Assembly (NCBI GenBank): GCA_933228675.1
Contig: OW121742.1
Location: forward strand, 17,686,489-17,750,488
Direction: 5' to 3'
DNA from: Stomorhina lunata
Lineage: Eukaryota; Arthropoda; Insecta; Diptera; Rhiniidae
Length of the DNA stretch: 64,000 nt
Below, piece after piece: positions 1 to 13,200 of this stretch. Within the stretch, counting starts at the first letter, position 1; the number at the start of each line of letters is the position of its first letter. The notes under the pieces are model-generated. The model was not told the DNA's origin. It saw nothing but the letters and a program-made list of their open reading frames with translations, and did no database searches. The translations under genes and the position numbers were made by a program.

Positions 1-1500
1 CTAAAAAATTCATTTTTTATTTAAAATTAAATTTATCATTAAAAATTTAATTTTTATTAAAAATGTTATTTTATTAAAAATTTAATTTTTAATAAAAAAT
101 TTTATTTTTATTAAAAATTAAATTTTTCATTAATAATTTAATTTTTAATAAAATTTTCCCTGAAATTTAAAATTTTTTCACTAAAAATTAAATTTTTGAC
201 TTTAAATTTTAAATTAAAAAAATTAAATTTTTTTACTAAAAATTTAATTTTTATGAAAAATTTAATTTTTTACTAAAAATTTATTTTTTACCAAAAATTT
301 AATTTTTTACTAAAAATTTAACTTTTTATCAAAAATTTAATTTTTACTATAAATTTAATTTTTTACTAAAAGTTTAATTTTTATTAAAAATTTGATTTTT
401 CACTAAAAATTTAATTTTTCATTAAAATTTGATTTGTCACTAAAAAATTAATTTTTATGAAAAATTTCATTTTTCATTAATAATTTAGTTTTTAATAAAA
501 TTTTCGCTAAAACTTAAAATTTTCAAGAAAACTTAAAATACTTACTAAAAATTAAGTTATTCACTAAAATCAAATTTTTAACTATAAATTTAAAATTTTA
601 AATAATTTAAATTTTTCATTAAAAATTTAATTTTTTACAAAAAATTTCATTTTTCATTTTAAATTAAATTTATACCAAAAATTAAATTTTTCATTAAATT
701 TTTTTTTTTTTTATTAAAAATTTGCATATTCCCCTAAAATTTAAATTTTTGCTGCATATTTAAATTTTGCACTAAATTTTTTATTTATTAAAAAATTTAT
801 ATACATATATATGTATGTACAACTAAAATTTTGATTTATCATACATTTTTTTCCCCTAAAAATTGCATATTTTACTAAAATTTTTAATATCAGTAAAAAC
901 TAAAATTTTCAGTACAAATTAATAATTTAAATTTTTCATTAAAAATTTATTTTTTTACAAAAAAATTTCATTTTTCATTTTAAATTAAATTTATACCAAA
1001 AATTAAATTTTTCATTAAATTTTTTTTTTTTTATTAAAAATTTGCATATTCCCCTAAAATTTAAATTTTTGCTGCATATTTAAATTTTGCACTAAATTTT
1101 TTATTTATTAAAAAATTTATATACATATGTATGTATGTACAACTAAAATTTTGATTTATCATACATTTTTTTCCCCTAAAAATTGCATATTTTAATAAAA
1201 TTTTTAATATCAGTAAAAACTAAAATTTTCAGTACAAATTTAAATTTACTCTAACAAATAAAAGTCTCACTAAAAATTAAATTTTTACATAAAATAAAGT
1301 TTCTAACTAAAAATTTGATTTTCTCTAAAATTCTCACTAAAATTTCATTCATAACAAAAAATTTTTCACAAAAAAATTAATGTATCACTGAAAATTTGAA
1401 ATTTCTAAAAACTGAATTTTTTAATTAAAATGTAATTTTACATTAAAAATTTTATTTTTTACTAAAAGTTAAAATTTTCTTTGTCTACTTTTACATTAGT
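1..1500. repeat. AT-rich degenerate tandem array
   Basis: This stretch consists almost entirely of irregular repeats of the form AAAAATTTAATTTTT separated by short spacers such as TCAC or TTAC, with a loose spacing of about 20 bp. No open frame or conserved motif is visible. It runs off the left edge of the window, so its true extent is unknown. It lies about 1.4 kb upstream of the MTF-1 start codon. Confidence 0.75.
601..1241. repeat. Tandem duplication of a 320-bp block
   Basis: Positions 601-920 and 921-1241 are two nearly identical direct copies. Both contain the same ordered landmarks: a T-run of about 12, CATATTCCCCTAAAATTT, the TATACATATATATGTATGTAC segment (one substitution in copy 2), and TTTCCCCTAAAAATTGCATA. 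Differences are single substitutions and one-base indels in homopolymers, so the duplication is recent compared with the divergence of the surrounding array. Confidence 0.85.
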
Positions 1501-2921
1501 CAGGTTTGGCTTATCAAGTCTTGAATTTGTATGGAAAAAAACTGACAGAATTAAAATTGAGCAAACCTGACCGTACTATCAAGTTTACGAAAATTTTGAA
1601 AATTTGTATGAAATTCAAGGAAAATAAAATGAAAACTGATGAAGAAAATGTTTCTGTGTGCGAACGTGAATGCAGGTTCAAAAGAAATTTAAAGAAAAAC
1701 TGATCAAGTAAACCTGATTCGTTTGAAAAGGGACTTTAAAAACATAGCATGTTACTTAAAATTAAATTTTTCTCTACAAATTGAAATTCTCATGCAAAAT
1801 TTAGTTTTCCATATAAAATTCAAATTCACCAAAAATATATTTTTTTAAACAATTCAATTGCAACACTGAACCGTCCAACAAAAAATAATAGCACAAGCGG
1901 AAATTCCTATGGAAAATGTATAATTAAAATTATACTATAAAAAGAAACTTTTGAAATGATATAAGAAAGAAGCACGCAATTTCCTAAAAACAATTTACTA
2001 TTGACATTTTAAACAAAGTCCTGCGCATGTTACCACATAAATATCTTTACACCACCACTTCCACATCCGTCCACCAGAAAGCGGAAGTCAGTAATTTGTA
2101 ATATTCTCAAGAATTTAACTTACCAAAGTTAGAAAACTTGTAATTTTCTATAACTTTAATACTTTATTTAACTAATTATGTGATTTAAACAATGTTTAAT
2201 TATGAATTTCCTCAAAATTTTTATTAAAATCACTAGCAATGTTTACGTGCACACACACTCAGTTTCAAGGGAAATGACAGACTAGCAAAGATTTGCATTT
2301 TGTTTTGGTTTTGATTTTCGTCCGAGCTGGGAGTTGGTAATCGCACGTAACGAGATGAAGTAAAAACGGATTCAAATGGAGTTTTATATAAATTAAGAAC
2401 TATATATTGTAGTTTTTGATCAACTTTTTTCTAAAATTAAACTTTACATAAAAAAATGTGATATTCCACACAAAAAATATTTTTTAGGAATTTTTAAAAG
2501 TTTTTTTATATATATAATTTTGTTTTTATTCTTATTTTTTCCAAAAATTTATATTTTTGTTTAACAAATCAGCGTATACCCAAAAAACATCTCTGAACAA
2601 AGTGATCATACTAAAAAATCATCTCTGCATATTAACGACTTATAACGTAACAGCTGTTTTTGTTTTCTTTTTATTTCAGATTTAAATTCATTTCTTTTAT
2701 TTGCAAATGTGCGGTGATCGGAATATTGTGTGTGCGCTCGTTAAAGTTGAAAAAATTAAAGAAATTTCTTATTTTACATATACACACAACTCTATATGTA
2801 TAAACATAAAAAATATTTAAGAAAAAAATTCCATAACACTTTCACGGATTTTTTGTTCTAAAGTTTACGTAGTGAAAATAAAAGAATAGAAAAAAGGAAA
2901 AAGTGAATTGAAAAATTAATA
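1501..2921 (+). other. Upstream region and probable 5' UTR of MTF-1
   Basis: Mixed-composition sequence between the AT-rich array and the first MTF-1 codon. No coding potential is convincing; the small ORF at about 1506-1703 has no recognisable features. The promoter and 5' UTR of MTF-1 should lie here, probably in the last few hundred bases. Two heptamers matching the metal response element core TGCRCNC are visible, TGCACAC near 2250 and TGCGCTC at 2733-2739. The transcription start cannot be fixed from sequence alone. Confidence 0.4.
2733..2739 (+). promoter_or_regulatory. Candidate metal response element (TGCGCTC)
   Basis: The heptamer matches the MRE core TGCRCNC bound by MTF-1 and is followed by G, as in many functional sites. 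It lies 183 bp upstream of the MTF-1 start codon, so autoregulation is possible. A seven-base match occurs by chance quite often, so this is only a lead. Confidence 0.25.
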
Positions 2922-4225
2922 ATGGAAACATTGAGTGATGATATATTTTATCAAAATTGTAATAATAAAATACTATCCTCGAATAATGAAGCAATAACAA
3001 GTGACTATGACTCTTCTGCTTACAATACAAGCACAAATCTATCAACGTCTTCCTTATCAAATTGTTCTTCCATATCTTCGCCGTCGTCGTTTACTAAATC
3101 CCCTACACTCGAAAAAATGAAAACGACAATATCAACAGAAACCGATGATTTTACTCAACTAGAAACAACTTTAGGAAACGAGTATTTTCACATAGGTCAT
3201 CAGGAGCCATCATCATCGACATCACAACAACAGCAGCAACATATAACTTTGGATAACAATGATGTTCTGCAGCAGCAACAAAATATGTTGCAACAACAAC
3301 AACAAATAAATCAACAGGTGCTGCAACAGTTAGGTTTTAATTTATACGACGATAATTTAGATCTTAATTATATTACCAACAACATCAATACCACCAATAC
3401 TCCAGATAATCATACAGAAAACACTTTAAATAATAGTAATCTTTCTATTTTATATGGCACTCCCTCCTCATCCTCCTTTCACATTATTAACAATAATGAT
3501 GTTGATAATCATAATATATCACATAAACTTATGGGCCTAACTCCTCAGGGCTCGAATTTATATATTGATGATGATTTCATTTTAAACTATTTAAACCCTT
3601 CCCACGAAGTGAGACAAACACCAACAGCTGTCAACAATATGTATCCATTAACCTCCATAGACACAAATCATCAAAATAATAGCTCTCTATTCTCAACACT
3701 ATCACCTACATCATCCCTAATACATTCACCCTCATCTATACTAACAAACACAACGAATACTTCATCATCCATAGCCTCACCATTATCGGATTTAAGTTAT
3801 TTGGAATTAAGAGGTTCCTCGTCGGCATCCTCCTCATCCGCAGCAACACCATGCTCAATAATTGGCCTTAGCAATGATAGTAGCATGAATTCATATAATG
3901 ATTTCTCAGCGGGAGAAAATAAAGGTATTTGTTTTAAATTTGAATATGCTTTTGAGAATCAAAAGTTAGTACAAGTACAACCTCCACCACCACCAACACC
4001 AAACACATCCTCTATACCAATGCCTCTACCTCTGCCTGATGCAACAACTAGTAGTGTTATATCAATGTCAGAACCCATTTCAATAATGACTTCATCGTTC
4101 GATTCAACTGATGGTGGAGGAGGAGTAGATCTTTCATCACCCCTAATACCGGCGTCTTACGTAATATCCCCCAACTCCCAAACGTCGTCGTTAAAACATA
4201 ATACGGTCAATATATCGAATGAAAG
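2922..4225 (+). CDS. MTF-1: MTF-1 coding exon 1 (low-complexity N-terminus)
   Basis: Encodes [13 protein letters not shown]... through to residue 434 and two bases of the next codon. The exon is rich in Ser, Thr, Asn and Gln with poly-Q runs (around residues 100-130), plus a Pro tract (PPPPPTP) near residue 355. The first ATG of the frame is used. The assignment to MTF-1 rests on the in-phase join to the zinc-finger exons, the matching strand and the absence of another downstream partner. The low-complexity sequence itself is not diagnostic. An additional small exon in the 15.9 kb intron cannot be excluded. Confidence 0.8.
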
Positions 4226-7200
4226 GTAGTTTATAGTTTGTTTCTTTTTTGTTTATACATATTTGCCTTTGATTTTTCATGATACTCTAATTTTGCTCTT
4301 TCATAGCCTGTCATGTTTTATATAAAAGTTAAATGCTGTTTGTAAAAAGCTTTTTTGTGTTTCTTTTTTCTTTACTTTTTTGCTGTATATAGTAGATACT
4401 ACCTGCTCGCTATTTGTTTGAAGTGGTAGATAATTTACCTAATATATTTTTGTACGTTTAGATTCGTTTTAAAATAAAAGTATTAATGTTATTTTTAAAT
4501 GCTTTAAAAGATATTACCAGATATTGAGTTGATAAGCATTGAGCCTGAAAAATCAAAATATTTTTATGCTTTACACCTAGTTTGTCTTACAAATTTTGTA
4601 GGTTATATTTAGTAGTACGCAAAAAAAATTGTCATAGTTGTGTTAGATTAACTTTGTTGTTACTTTAAAAGATGGTAATCTAGACCAAGAAGTTATTATA
4701 CTTCTACTGGGTTTGCCTACTATCAAGACTAAGTGAAGTAGGTTAAATTGGGGAGTTGAAAATATGGGGTTTCAACCGGGACTCTGACAAGATACTGGTA
4801 ATAAAATTTAGAAAATGAGTATCAAAATGCATACACGTGCCAAAGTATTTAGACGTAAAAGGGCTCTATATATCTTCTGTTTTTTTTTACCACACACCAC
4901 CATAGTTGGGAAGTGTATGTTGGGTTTGTGCTGTTGTTTGTTTCTAAAGCATAGATATATTAGTCTAACAACCCGCTTTTATTATACCTGTCAACTCCGG
5001 CTATTAACTTAATAAATTTGGCATAAACTTAAAAATAGAATAGACAATTTATTAAAATTTTGAATGGCCTTCATTGATAATATCGTGAGAGTTCGAAAAA
5101 AATTATATCTTATTAAATTGTTAAATTTTAAATCTAATTTAAAATTATATATTAACACTTCTCCTTTTAAATTTTTTCGAAAGAAATTTCATTTTTTTAC
5201 CTTCGAACATTTTTTTCCTACACAAATTTTTTGTTTAAAAACTAAAAATTGAAAATATTCAAGATAAATTAAAAAAATAAAAGAAATATTAAATCAAAAA
5301 TTATTTATGATTTTGCATCAGGTGTGGACTTATACAACAACAAAAACACCTGATTTATTTAAAAAATCACAGCAAACATTAGTCACTAGATTTACGGCTA
5401 CTGCGAAATTTATTAAATAAACAAAAAGTTTCTTTGCCAATATTCTTTTCCATATAGAAATCATGGTACCATGATAGAAATACTATAATAAATAAATTTA
5501 TAACAGGTGGGTCGAGATGTTCGTAACTTGACACATTCGTGGTTATTATTTAATACGTATGATATGATACATAACTTTCTTTAAAAAGATAAATTTCATT
5601 ACAGCTATTGGACTATTAGTTTATGAGATATAGTGTTTTGAGCAAAGCAAATTTTACTAGTTTGAAAAAATTTAAAAATTAATCTTCAGATGAAAACCAA
5701 TACTTGGCATGATAAATATTACTCGGATTCTGCACCAGGAAAATCAATCGTTAAAGTCGTTTAATGAGTTTAAACGAGGCAAAATGAGCATCAAAGATTA
5801 TTCACGTCCCAAAAATGATATAACGAAAAGATAACTTTTCTTAACAAAATTTAAAGAAATTCTGAATCTGACCACTAATCCGTATTTAATTAATTAATCC
5901 GAATATGAAGTCAGAATGATCAAAAGTAAAAAGTTTTCGAGATATAGCAAAATCTTTGATTGAATTATTTTATAAAACAGTCTACGGATTTCTTACATCT
6001 TTTTTTTTCGTTGAAAGAAAATTAAATTACTGAAACAACCACGGATAGTTTGTAAAATTAAATCGGGAAATGACTGAGTTATAGAAGACCACAGATGAAA
6101 TTGCAGAAAAAAGTTTTTTGTTTATTCTTTTACGTTAACGCAAATTTTGAATTTAGTATAAACTTGGAAGAGTTAATGAAAACATGTAAATCGCTGTGCC
6201 CTGCAATTTAATTGAAAGTAATTAATGTTATTTGAACCAATATTTATGTCCTGCAGAAAAACTTTAGTGATTTTTAAAGTTTAGGTACATTTTTTTAACA
6301 AATCAATAAGAATTGTTGTATCGTCCTCGAAAAAAAATTTTATTAAAAAATCTAAGTTAGGCTACAAACCTTCCAGCCCACCGATTATATTAAAGTTTTC
6401 AGGACAATATTTTCATTAATTCAATAAACATATATTTTTTTTTTAAAGAAAATGTTCATGACTAAATCGGGTTTATTTTAATTTCTGCTAAACATTTACT
6501 CTAATAAATTATTCTATAATCACCAGATTTTCAAACGCTACTTCGCCCAAAAAGTATCAAGAGTCTTTAACAGACATATATGTATGTATGTTATAAACAA
6601 TAATGTCCTTAAATTAAACAACACTTGTTTTGTGCATATTCATTTAAAATAATAAAATATCATTTGGATGTGCATCGTTCCACTCAAAGTATTTGATGAA
6701 CCACAGAAGATGAATAAATAAATATGTATTTATGTACATAGGATAGGAATTGTTAAACATTTGTTGCATGTACAACATTTTGCCTTTTTTCCACTGCCCA
6801 CTCACACAATTATTCGTCTAAATGTATATAATTTTTTTTATTATCATTATTTTGAATTCAAACAAATTAAATTAAAATTCAGAATATTTTTGCCAAATTA
6901 TAGAAAACCACATAAAAAAAAGTAAAACAAATTTGCCGAAAATCACCGAAAAATAAAAATATCGAATGAATGCACAGTTGATCAGCCAGCAGCAGCACAT
7001 GCTGCAAATTAAAGAGAAAACATGACACGACGACTTTAAACGCCCCCAATATTTAAAATATAATAATTTCAATTTTCATGTTTTTCATTTGTGATTTTTT
7101 TTTGTTTTTCCTACTTGTCGAACGCTGAGTACACAAAATAAAAAGTTTGTACTACGCCAAAGTCAATGACGATGGATGGATGACGCTATTGTCTATATTA

Positions 7201-10200
7201 AATATACACATGTAAATTTAAATTAAAAAAGTGGAAAAATCGAAATGGGACATGGTTTCACTTTTAAAATATTTCAAAACTTTAAAGGGGAATAACAAAT
7301 AAATTTTACATGTTTTCTTTATTAAAAAAGACATTTGGACAATCTTAAAAAAAAATATTTAGAAGTTTTGGTACTTTACACTGGAAGACAAAAATTAATA
7401 AATATTTTATCCTTAACATTTTTTGGTTAAATTAAAATCAATTAGATGATTTAGACATTTGTGATAGCATAACCCTTAGGTAAGGTTAGGTTTGAAAGGT
7501 GGTACCAGGGGAGTGGCATCTACACAAAACAGCAAACCCTTAAATGACTAAAATTTTTCGCGTTGAAAACTTAACTCTTTAATATAAGCCTTTTTTATAA
7601 GCTGTTTTTTAACTTTCTGGGTAAGTTCGGAGAAATTTAGGATTAATAATTTTTAACAAAAATTTTTGTTCATAATTGATTTTTCTTAAAGTATATTGTA
7701 TGTTATCTTTTAGTATGTTTCCGTACAATAACGAAACTACCCAAATCAGTCCGAAGTTACCCAAAACTCATCCAGTTGTATTTCCGTACTCAATACTGGT
7801 TAGAGTCTTTGCTAAATTGTGAGATTAATTAAATTTCCCCTATAACTCAAAACTACACAGACTATTTCTTTGGTTAACTTTGGGTAACAAAATTTTTTTT
7901 GAAAAATTGTTATTTAAAATTAAACAAGAACGAAAGATTTCTACTTGTTTAAAAAATATTTGTTAAATATTCTTCTAGACAAATCAATTGTGAACTAAAG
8001 TTTTGGCGTTATGTGTTCCTGTACTTTTGGGTTATTTTGTAATTTGAGAAAGTAATTCATAAGTTACTCTCATTTGTCCGAACTTACCCGTAAAGTAAAG
8101 AAACATACCTTTTTTTGGTATTTCATTGACATTTATAAAATTAATTTCTTACCCAAACTTAGTCCAAGAAGACGTCTGTGTAGTTTTTATACCCACCACC
8201 ACCAAAGGTGGAAACAGTATTATAAGTTTGTGCTTATAATATGCTTATTTTGTAACGCATAGAAATATTTGTCTTAGATCCACCTTTTAGTATACCAATA
8301 GGCTTAGAATCACTTTCTGAGTCGATTTAGCGATGTCAGTCCGTCTGGGCAGCTGGCTGGCTGGACCCCAATGTAAACCATGTAATCAAAGTACAGATAA
8401 AGATAATTTGATGAAATTAGGCACTGATAATTATTTTGGTAGTGGGACCATGGCTATTGAAATTCGTCAAAATCGGTCCATTTTTAAAATCAGTGTACCA
8501 AATTTCATGCAAATCGGTCCACATTTGATCATAGCTCCCATACAAACTCTTCTGTAAAAATGCACTAAATGAGACAAAAATCACTAAAACGCTCGTTAAT
8601 CTGAAGATAATGAGAATTTTAAGTTTATTTTTTGCATACATAATTTTTGTAACAACTGTAATCAATTTGCCAAATTTCGAGATAATCGGTCCACATGTGT
8701 AGGGTCACATGAAAGTCCAAATGACGGAAACAGCTTAAATATATAAGTTTTGAGAAAACGTTTGTACGATAGCAAAATTTTGCAAATATTTGTCTTTACA
8801 CAGGAAAAAGACAAAAGCACTTTCTTACTTGTTTTTGCTTAACTTCGGGCTGTTGGGTAGTTTCTATGCAACAGGTCCTCGTTTGCTCATTTAGATTCGT
8901 ATAAACTAATCAAATCACATCTGAACGGTTGACTTTCCCGATTCAGAGTCCAAACTACCAAAAGTTCTTACACTTAAAATGCTATATCTCACAAACTAAT
9001 AGTCCGGTTTGTCGAGATTACTATTTCTATGATAATTCTTCGTAGAAGGATTTCACTGTCTCCCAGTGTTATTGTTATTATTCCTTCTTTATTTATTATT
9101 TTATGTATTTGTTTTTTTGTTAATAATTTTCTTTAAAATTTCTTTACTCTTCATCAATTGACTATTTATAGATTTGTGATTTTTCAAATCATAAATTTAA
9201 GTGTGTGTTTGTGTTGTTGTGGAATGGAATAAATTATTAAAGATGCGTGGGACCATCAGACCCACAGACATTAAATTGTAAAATAAAAATTGTATCTGTA
9301 TATTTTGAAAAGGTGTATAATTAAATTTTTCTCGTAATGAAATTTTCACCAATTATTTCAATTAAATGTTTGTAAAAATATTTTATTGTTTCTAATGAGC
9401 AATATTCACATTAAATTTGCTTAAAATACAACAAATGTTCTATTTTTTTAGACAACCTGCATTTATATATCTTAGCTAATGTTTACAAAAAAAATAAATC
9501 TCAAAGATTTTTATTCAAAAATATTTTTATTTCGAAAAGTTTGTCATTTTCAGAGTCTTGTGAAGGCTAGGGAAATAAATGGTTTCTGGTTTGAAATGAT
9601 CAAAATTGTTAAAATTCCTTATAGTAAAAATTTTAATTTTTCTCCCCTTGTATTTTTAGGGTTAAAATATATTAGGTGTACAACTTTGCTTTCGCCGCTT
9701 TTTTCCAAACTAAATATTATACCAGGAAGTTTGCCCGCCAAAGCTTGTCGACTTTTAAGCATAACATATCAAATTCTGCCTGGGTTCGAGCCCCAATCAC
9801 GGCAACATCAATTTTTGTTTTTTTTTACATTTAAATTTCTGTTTATATTATTAATGTCCAAAGTATCCTAGATCAGCTATATGCCCTAATGCTGTCGATG
9901 TCATTTTTAATACTTGCCTTCAAGGACTGAACAACGATTTTAGCGTTCTAACAATTTTGTCGATATTTATTCTTTAGTTTCTGAGAAAACTTCCGCATCG
10001 GCGATAAATTTCTTTTTCTTTGCCACAATCTCCGGATCTTGAGAATATGACGAATGAAGATAGTAATTTTATTATTTTTACAGGGTGCATTTCGTTTAGG
10101 AAACAGAATTTCATTTTTTCTCATGGAGCGTTTTTCTGCGAGTTCATCCAAATGGTATTTTTCATAATTAATTCGGTATGTGATGGAAATCGATCGTTTT

Positions 10201-13200
10201 CAAATCAGATATATTTTCGAGACAGATTTCCCTATTTCCACCAAAAATTGTATAATTAAAGATACGATATTAAAAGGATTAATGCCGAAATTTTAATTTT
10301 TTTAAACCGAAAATTATATCAAGAAAATAAAAATTAATGTTTGTCTGTATGTCTTTTATAGAATAGTAAGCTACGCATTTGATCATGTTATGATCTTATG
10401 AAAAGTTGTTGCGCATGAGCCGAAGAACATTACAAAATTGGTATGACAAAGCTCCGACAGGTGGCAAAACTGAAAATTACTCAAATTGAATTAAATCGTA
10501 AACTGTGCATTTGATCATGCTATTATCTAAGTTGGTATAACCAATTTCCGACATGTGGCGTCACTCAAAATTATCCAAATTAAATTAAATTAAATTAAAT
10601 CGTAAACTGTGCATTTGACCATGCTATGATCTTTAGCAAAGTTGTGGCGCATGAGCCGACGAAGGTTTCTAAATTGGTATGACAAATTTCCGACAGGTGG
10701 CGCCATAGAAAATTAATGCAAATAAGTTGAATTTTAAACTATGCATTTGATCATATGTTGATCGGACAAAATGATTCAAAATTAATTGGATATTTGTGTA
10801 AGGTCTTTCCTTCAAACTTATTTTAGTTTGTGGAGCAGCAACGCGCACAAGGTACAGCTAGTAGTCGATAAATATTAGATGTACAACTTTGCTTCCACCG
10901 TTTTTTTTCCAAAATTTGAGACTTTATTGTAATAAAGTGGTTATACATTTATGATTCAAAGTATTATCCATCGCCATAACTTTCTCCCATCTTTTGGGTA
11001 GCGTACGAATACCGCTTTGAAAAAATGGATCTTTTAAAGCGATCCACGAATCGATTCATTTTTTAACTTCTCTTAAAAACACAGTGGGTGGGTTTCTAGG
11101 CCACAAAGAATAAAGTCATAGTGACCATTTTTCAATAGGGGAAAGAATCAATGTGCGAATATTATACCAACTTGCAAACGTCCGCATTTGGGCAAAAAAG
11201 GTTATTTTTCACCAGAAAAGGCAACGGTGTTCACATTAACAATGGCAAAATACATAAATTGGGCTATAAGTTGCTTCTTCACAAGCCTTATTCTCCATAT
11301 TTACGACAGCCTTGTAGGTTCCACTCAGCAGTCTCTGCAATGTTTTCTCGTGATTTTCGTATTGTGTATCGTATCCAGTTGCATTTTCCATTTTGATTTT
11401 TGTTAATACTAGGAATAGGTCGTTTGTTGCCACACCTTGTTATTCGATATACATAGTCTGTGGCCAAAAGGCTAGAACGATTCTTCTAAGCCATTTATAC
11501 TTGTAAGGCGTTATCATAGCGAGGGGCTGCATTCCAGAAAGAGATTTGATTCCAACAAATAAATATCTATTTCGATAACCTTGACAAATCTTATTTCTCC
11601 GATGGAATACAAAAATTTTGATAACGCTGGACTAAGTTTATAAAACTCAAAAGAGACTATGTTGAAAATTAAAATAATTTTTTATATAAAAACCTGTGTG
11701 TCAATTAAAAAGTCACGGGCTTATTGTGTCCCCGTCGTTGTAAACATTTGAAATTTTTCAAGATTTTCAAATTTAAAAATGTCGGTTTATACAAATCAAA
11801 AATATTGTAAAAAAGCCATTTACACAATTTAATTTAATTGATTTAACATAAAACTGCAAGTGTTTTCTTTCGGTTTTCATTATTAATAAAATATTTAAAA
11901 TAAATGTTTTCAATTTGTTAAATGTCGCTGCTCTATTAAAAACGCCTTCAAATTATCGAAATATATAATTTTTAATATTTTTCTATTTCGATTTTAAAAT
12001 ATTTTTTGTCTGTTTTATATATTTTTTTTTTTGCTTATTTGTATGTCAACGACCAAGGTCAAAAATATTCAAAATCTAAACAACTGAACTGAATATTTGT
12101 GTCTTCCTTCCTACTCTCTTTAAATTAATATTTTTAAATATACTATAATTATATTTAAATAAAATTCCTTTTTGCAATCTATAAAAGTTTTGTAAAATTT
12201 AAAAATAGAATTGTAAAAATGCCGGCATTTGTAAAAAAAAACTGCTTATTTATTTAAACAAAATTAATTTATTTAATCCCATGTGACAAAATTTTAAACA
12301 CCAAAAATAACTGAAAATGTTTGAATAAAACAAAAAAAAAACATGCTTTATTTTATTTTTTTTTTTCTAAAATTTTTGTTTTATTGTTGATGTTTTTGTT
12401 TTTGTTGAGAAAATAAAACAATTTTACTAAAATCAATTCAATTCTGCACACCCAACAAATAAATGAAAAAAAAAACAAGAAAATAAAATATTTTGTTTAT
12501 GTTATTTTTACTAAAACAAAAATAAAAATATAAATAAAAACTAAACTAAAAATTAACGCAATAACACTAATTTTATTTATATTTTTCTTAATACATTTTA
12601 CTTTCAATACATATTAATAAAAATCATCAATAAAGGTTGGAAACGAAAAAAGAATTATGTTTTTATTATTAAAAATTATTTTTTTTCGAAATAAAAATTT
12701 TTTATATATGGGCAAATCCTGCGTGACGGACGATACATTTGTACGGATTTTGTTGTACTTAAATGTATCCCCTTGTCGTTCTACTAGATAGCTTTGCACA
12801 TATTTCAGGGAATATTAGACTATCGATTGTGCTAACGAATGACGTTTGTTAATTTACATACTTATTTTGCAGGAAAAAGATATTCGCTTTTAAAGTTCTG
12901 TGACGGACGCTACAAAAATTCGAAGTGACTTTTTTGTCTATAATTTTCATCAAATCGGTCATAGTAATAAAAAAATTGTAAATACATTAAAGATTGAGGA
13001 AAATCAGAGGATTACAAAACAGCTTTTATAAAATATTTTAAAGTTTCCAGTTTCAACAAAAATCCACAAATGGACTGTTGCGGACGCTACGTGACGGACG
13101 ATACAGTTTTTACTTTAATGCTTTTTATTAAGAAAACTTCATATTTCATATTTTTTATAAAGGCTCATAAATCAGTGAACCTAATGGTGTTATTTGTTCC

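Noticed and set aside
9781..9806. tRNA or SINE suggested by GGTTCGAGCCCC
   Set aside because: Only a B-box-like motif is present. No acceptor stem, anticodon arm or A box fits at the right distance.
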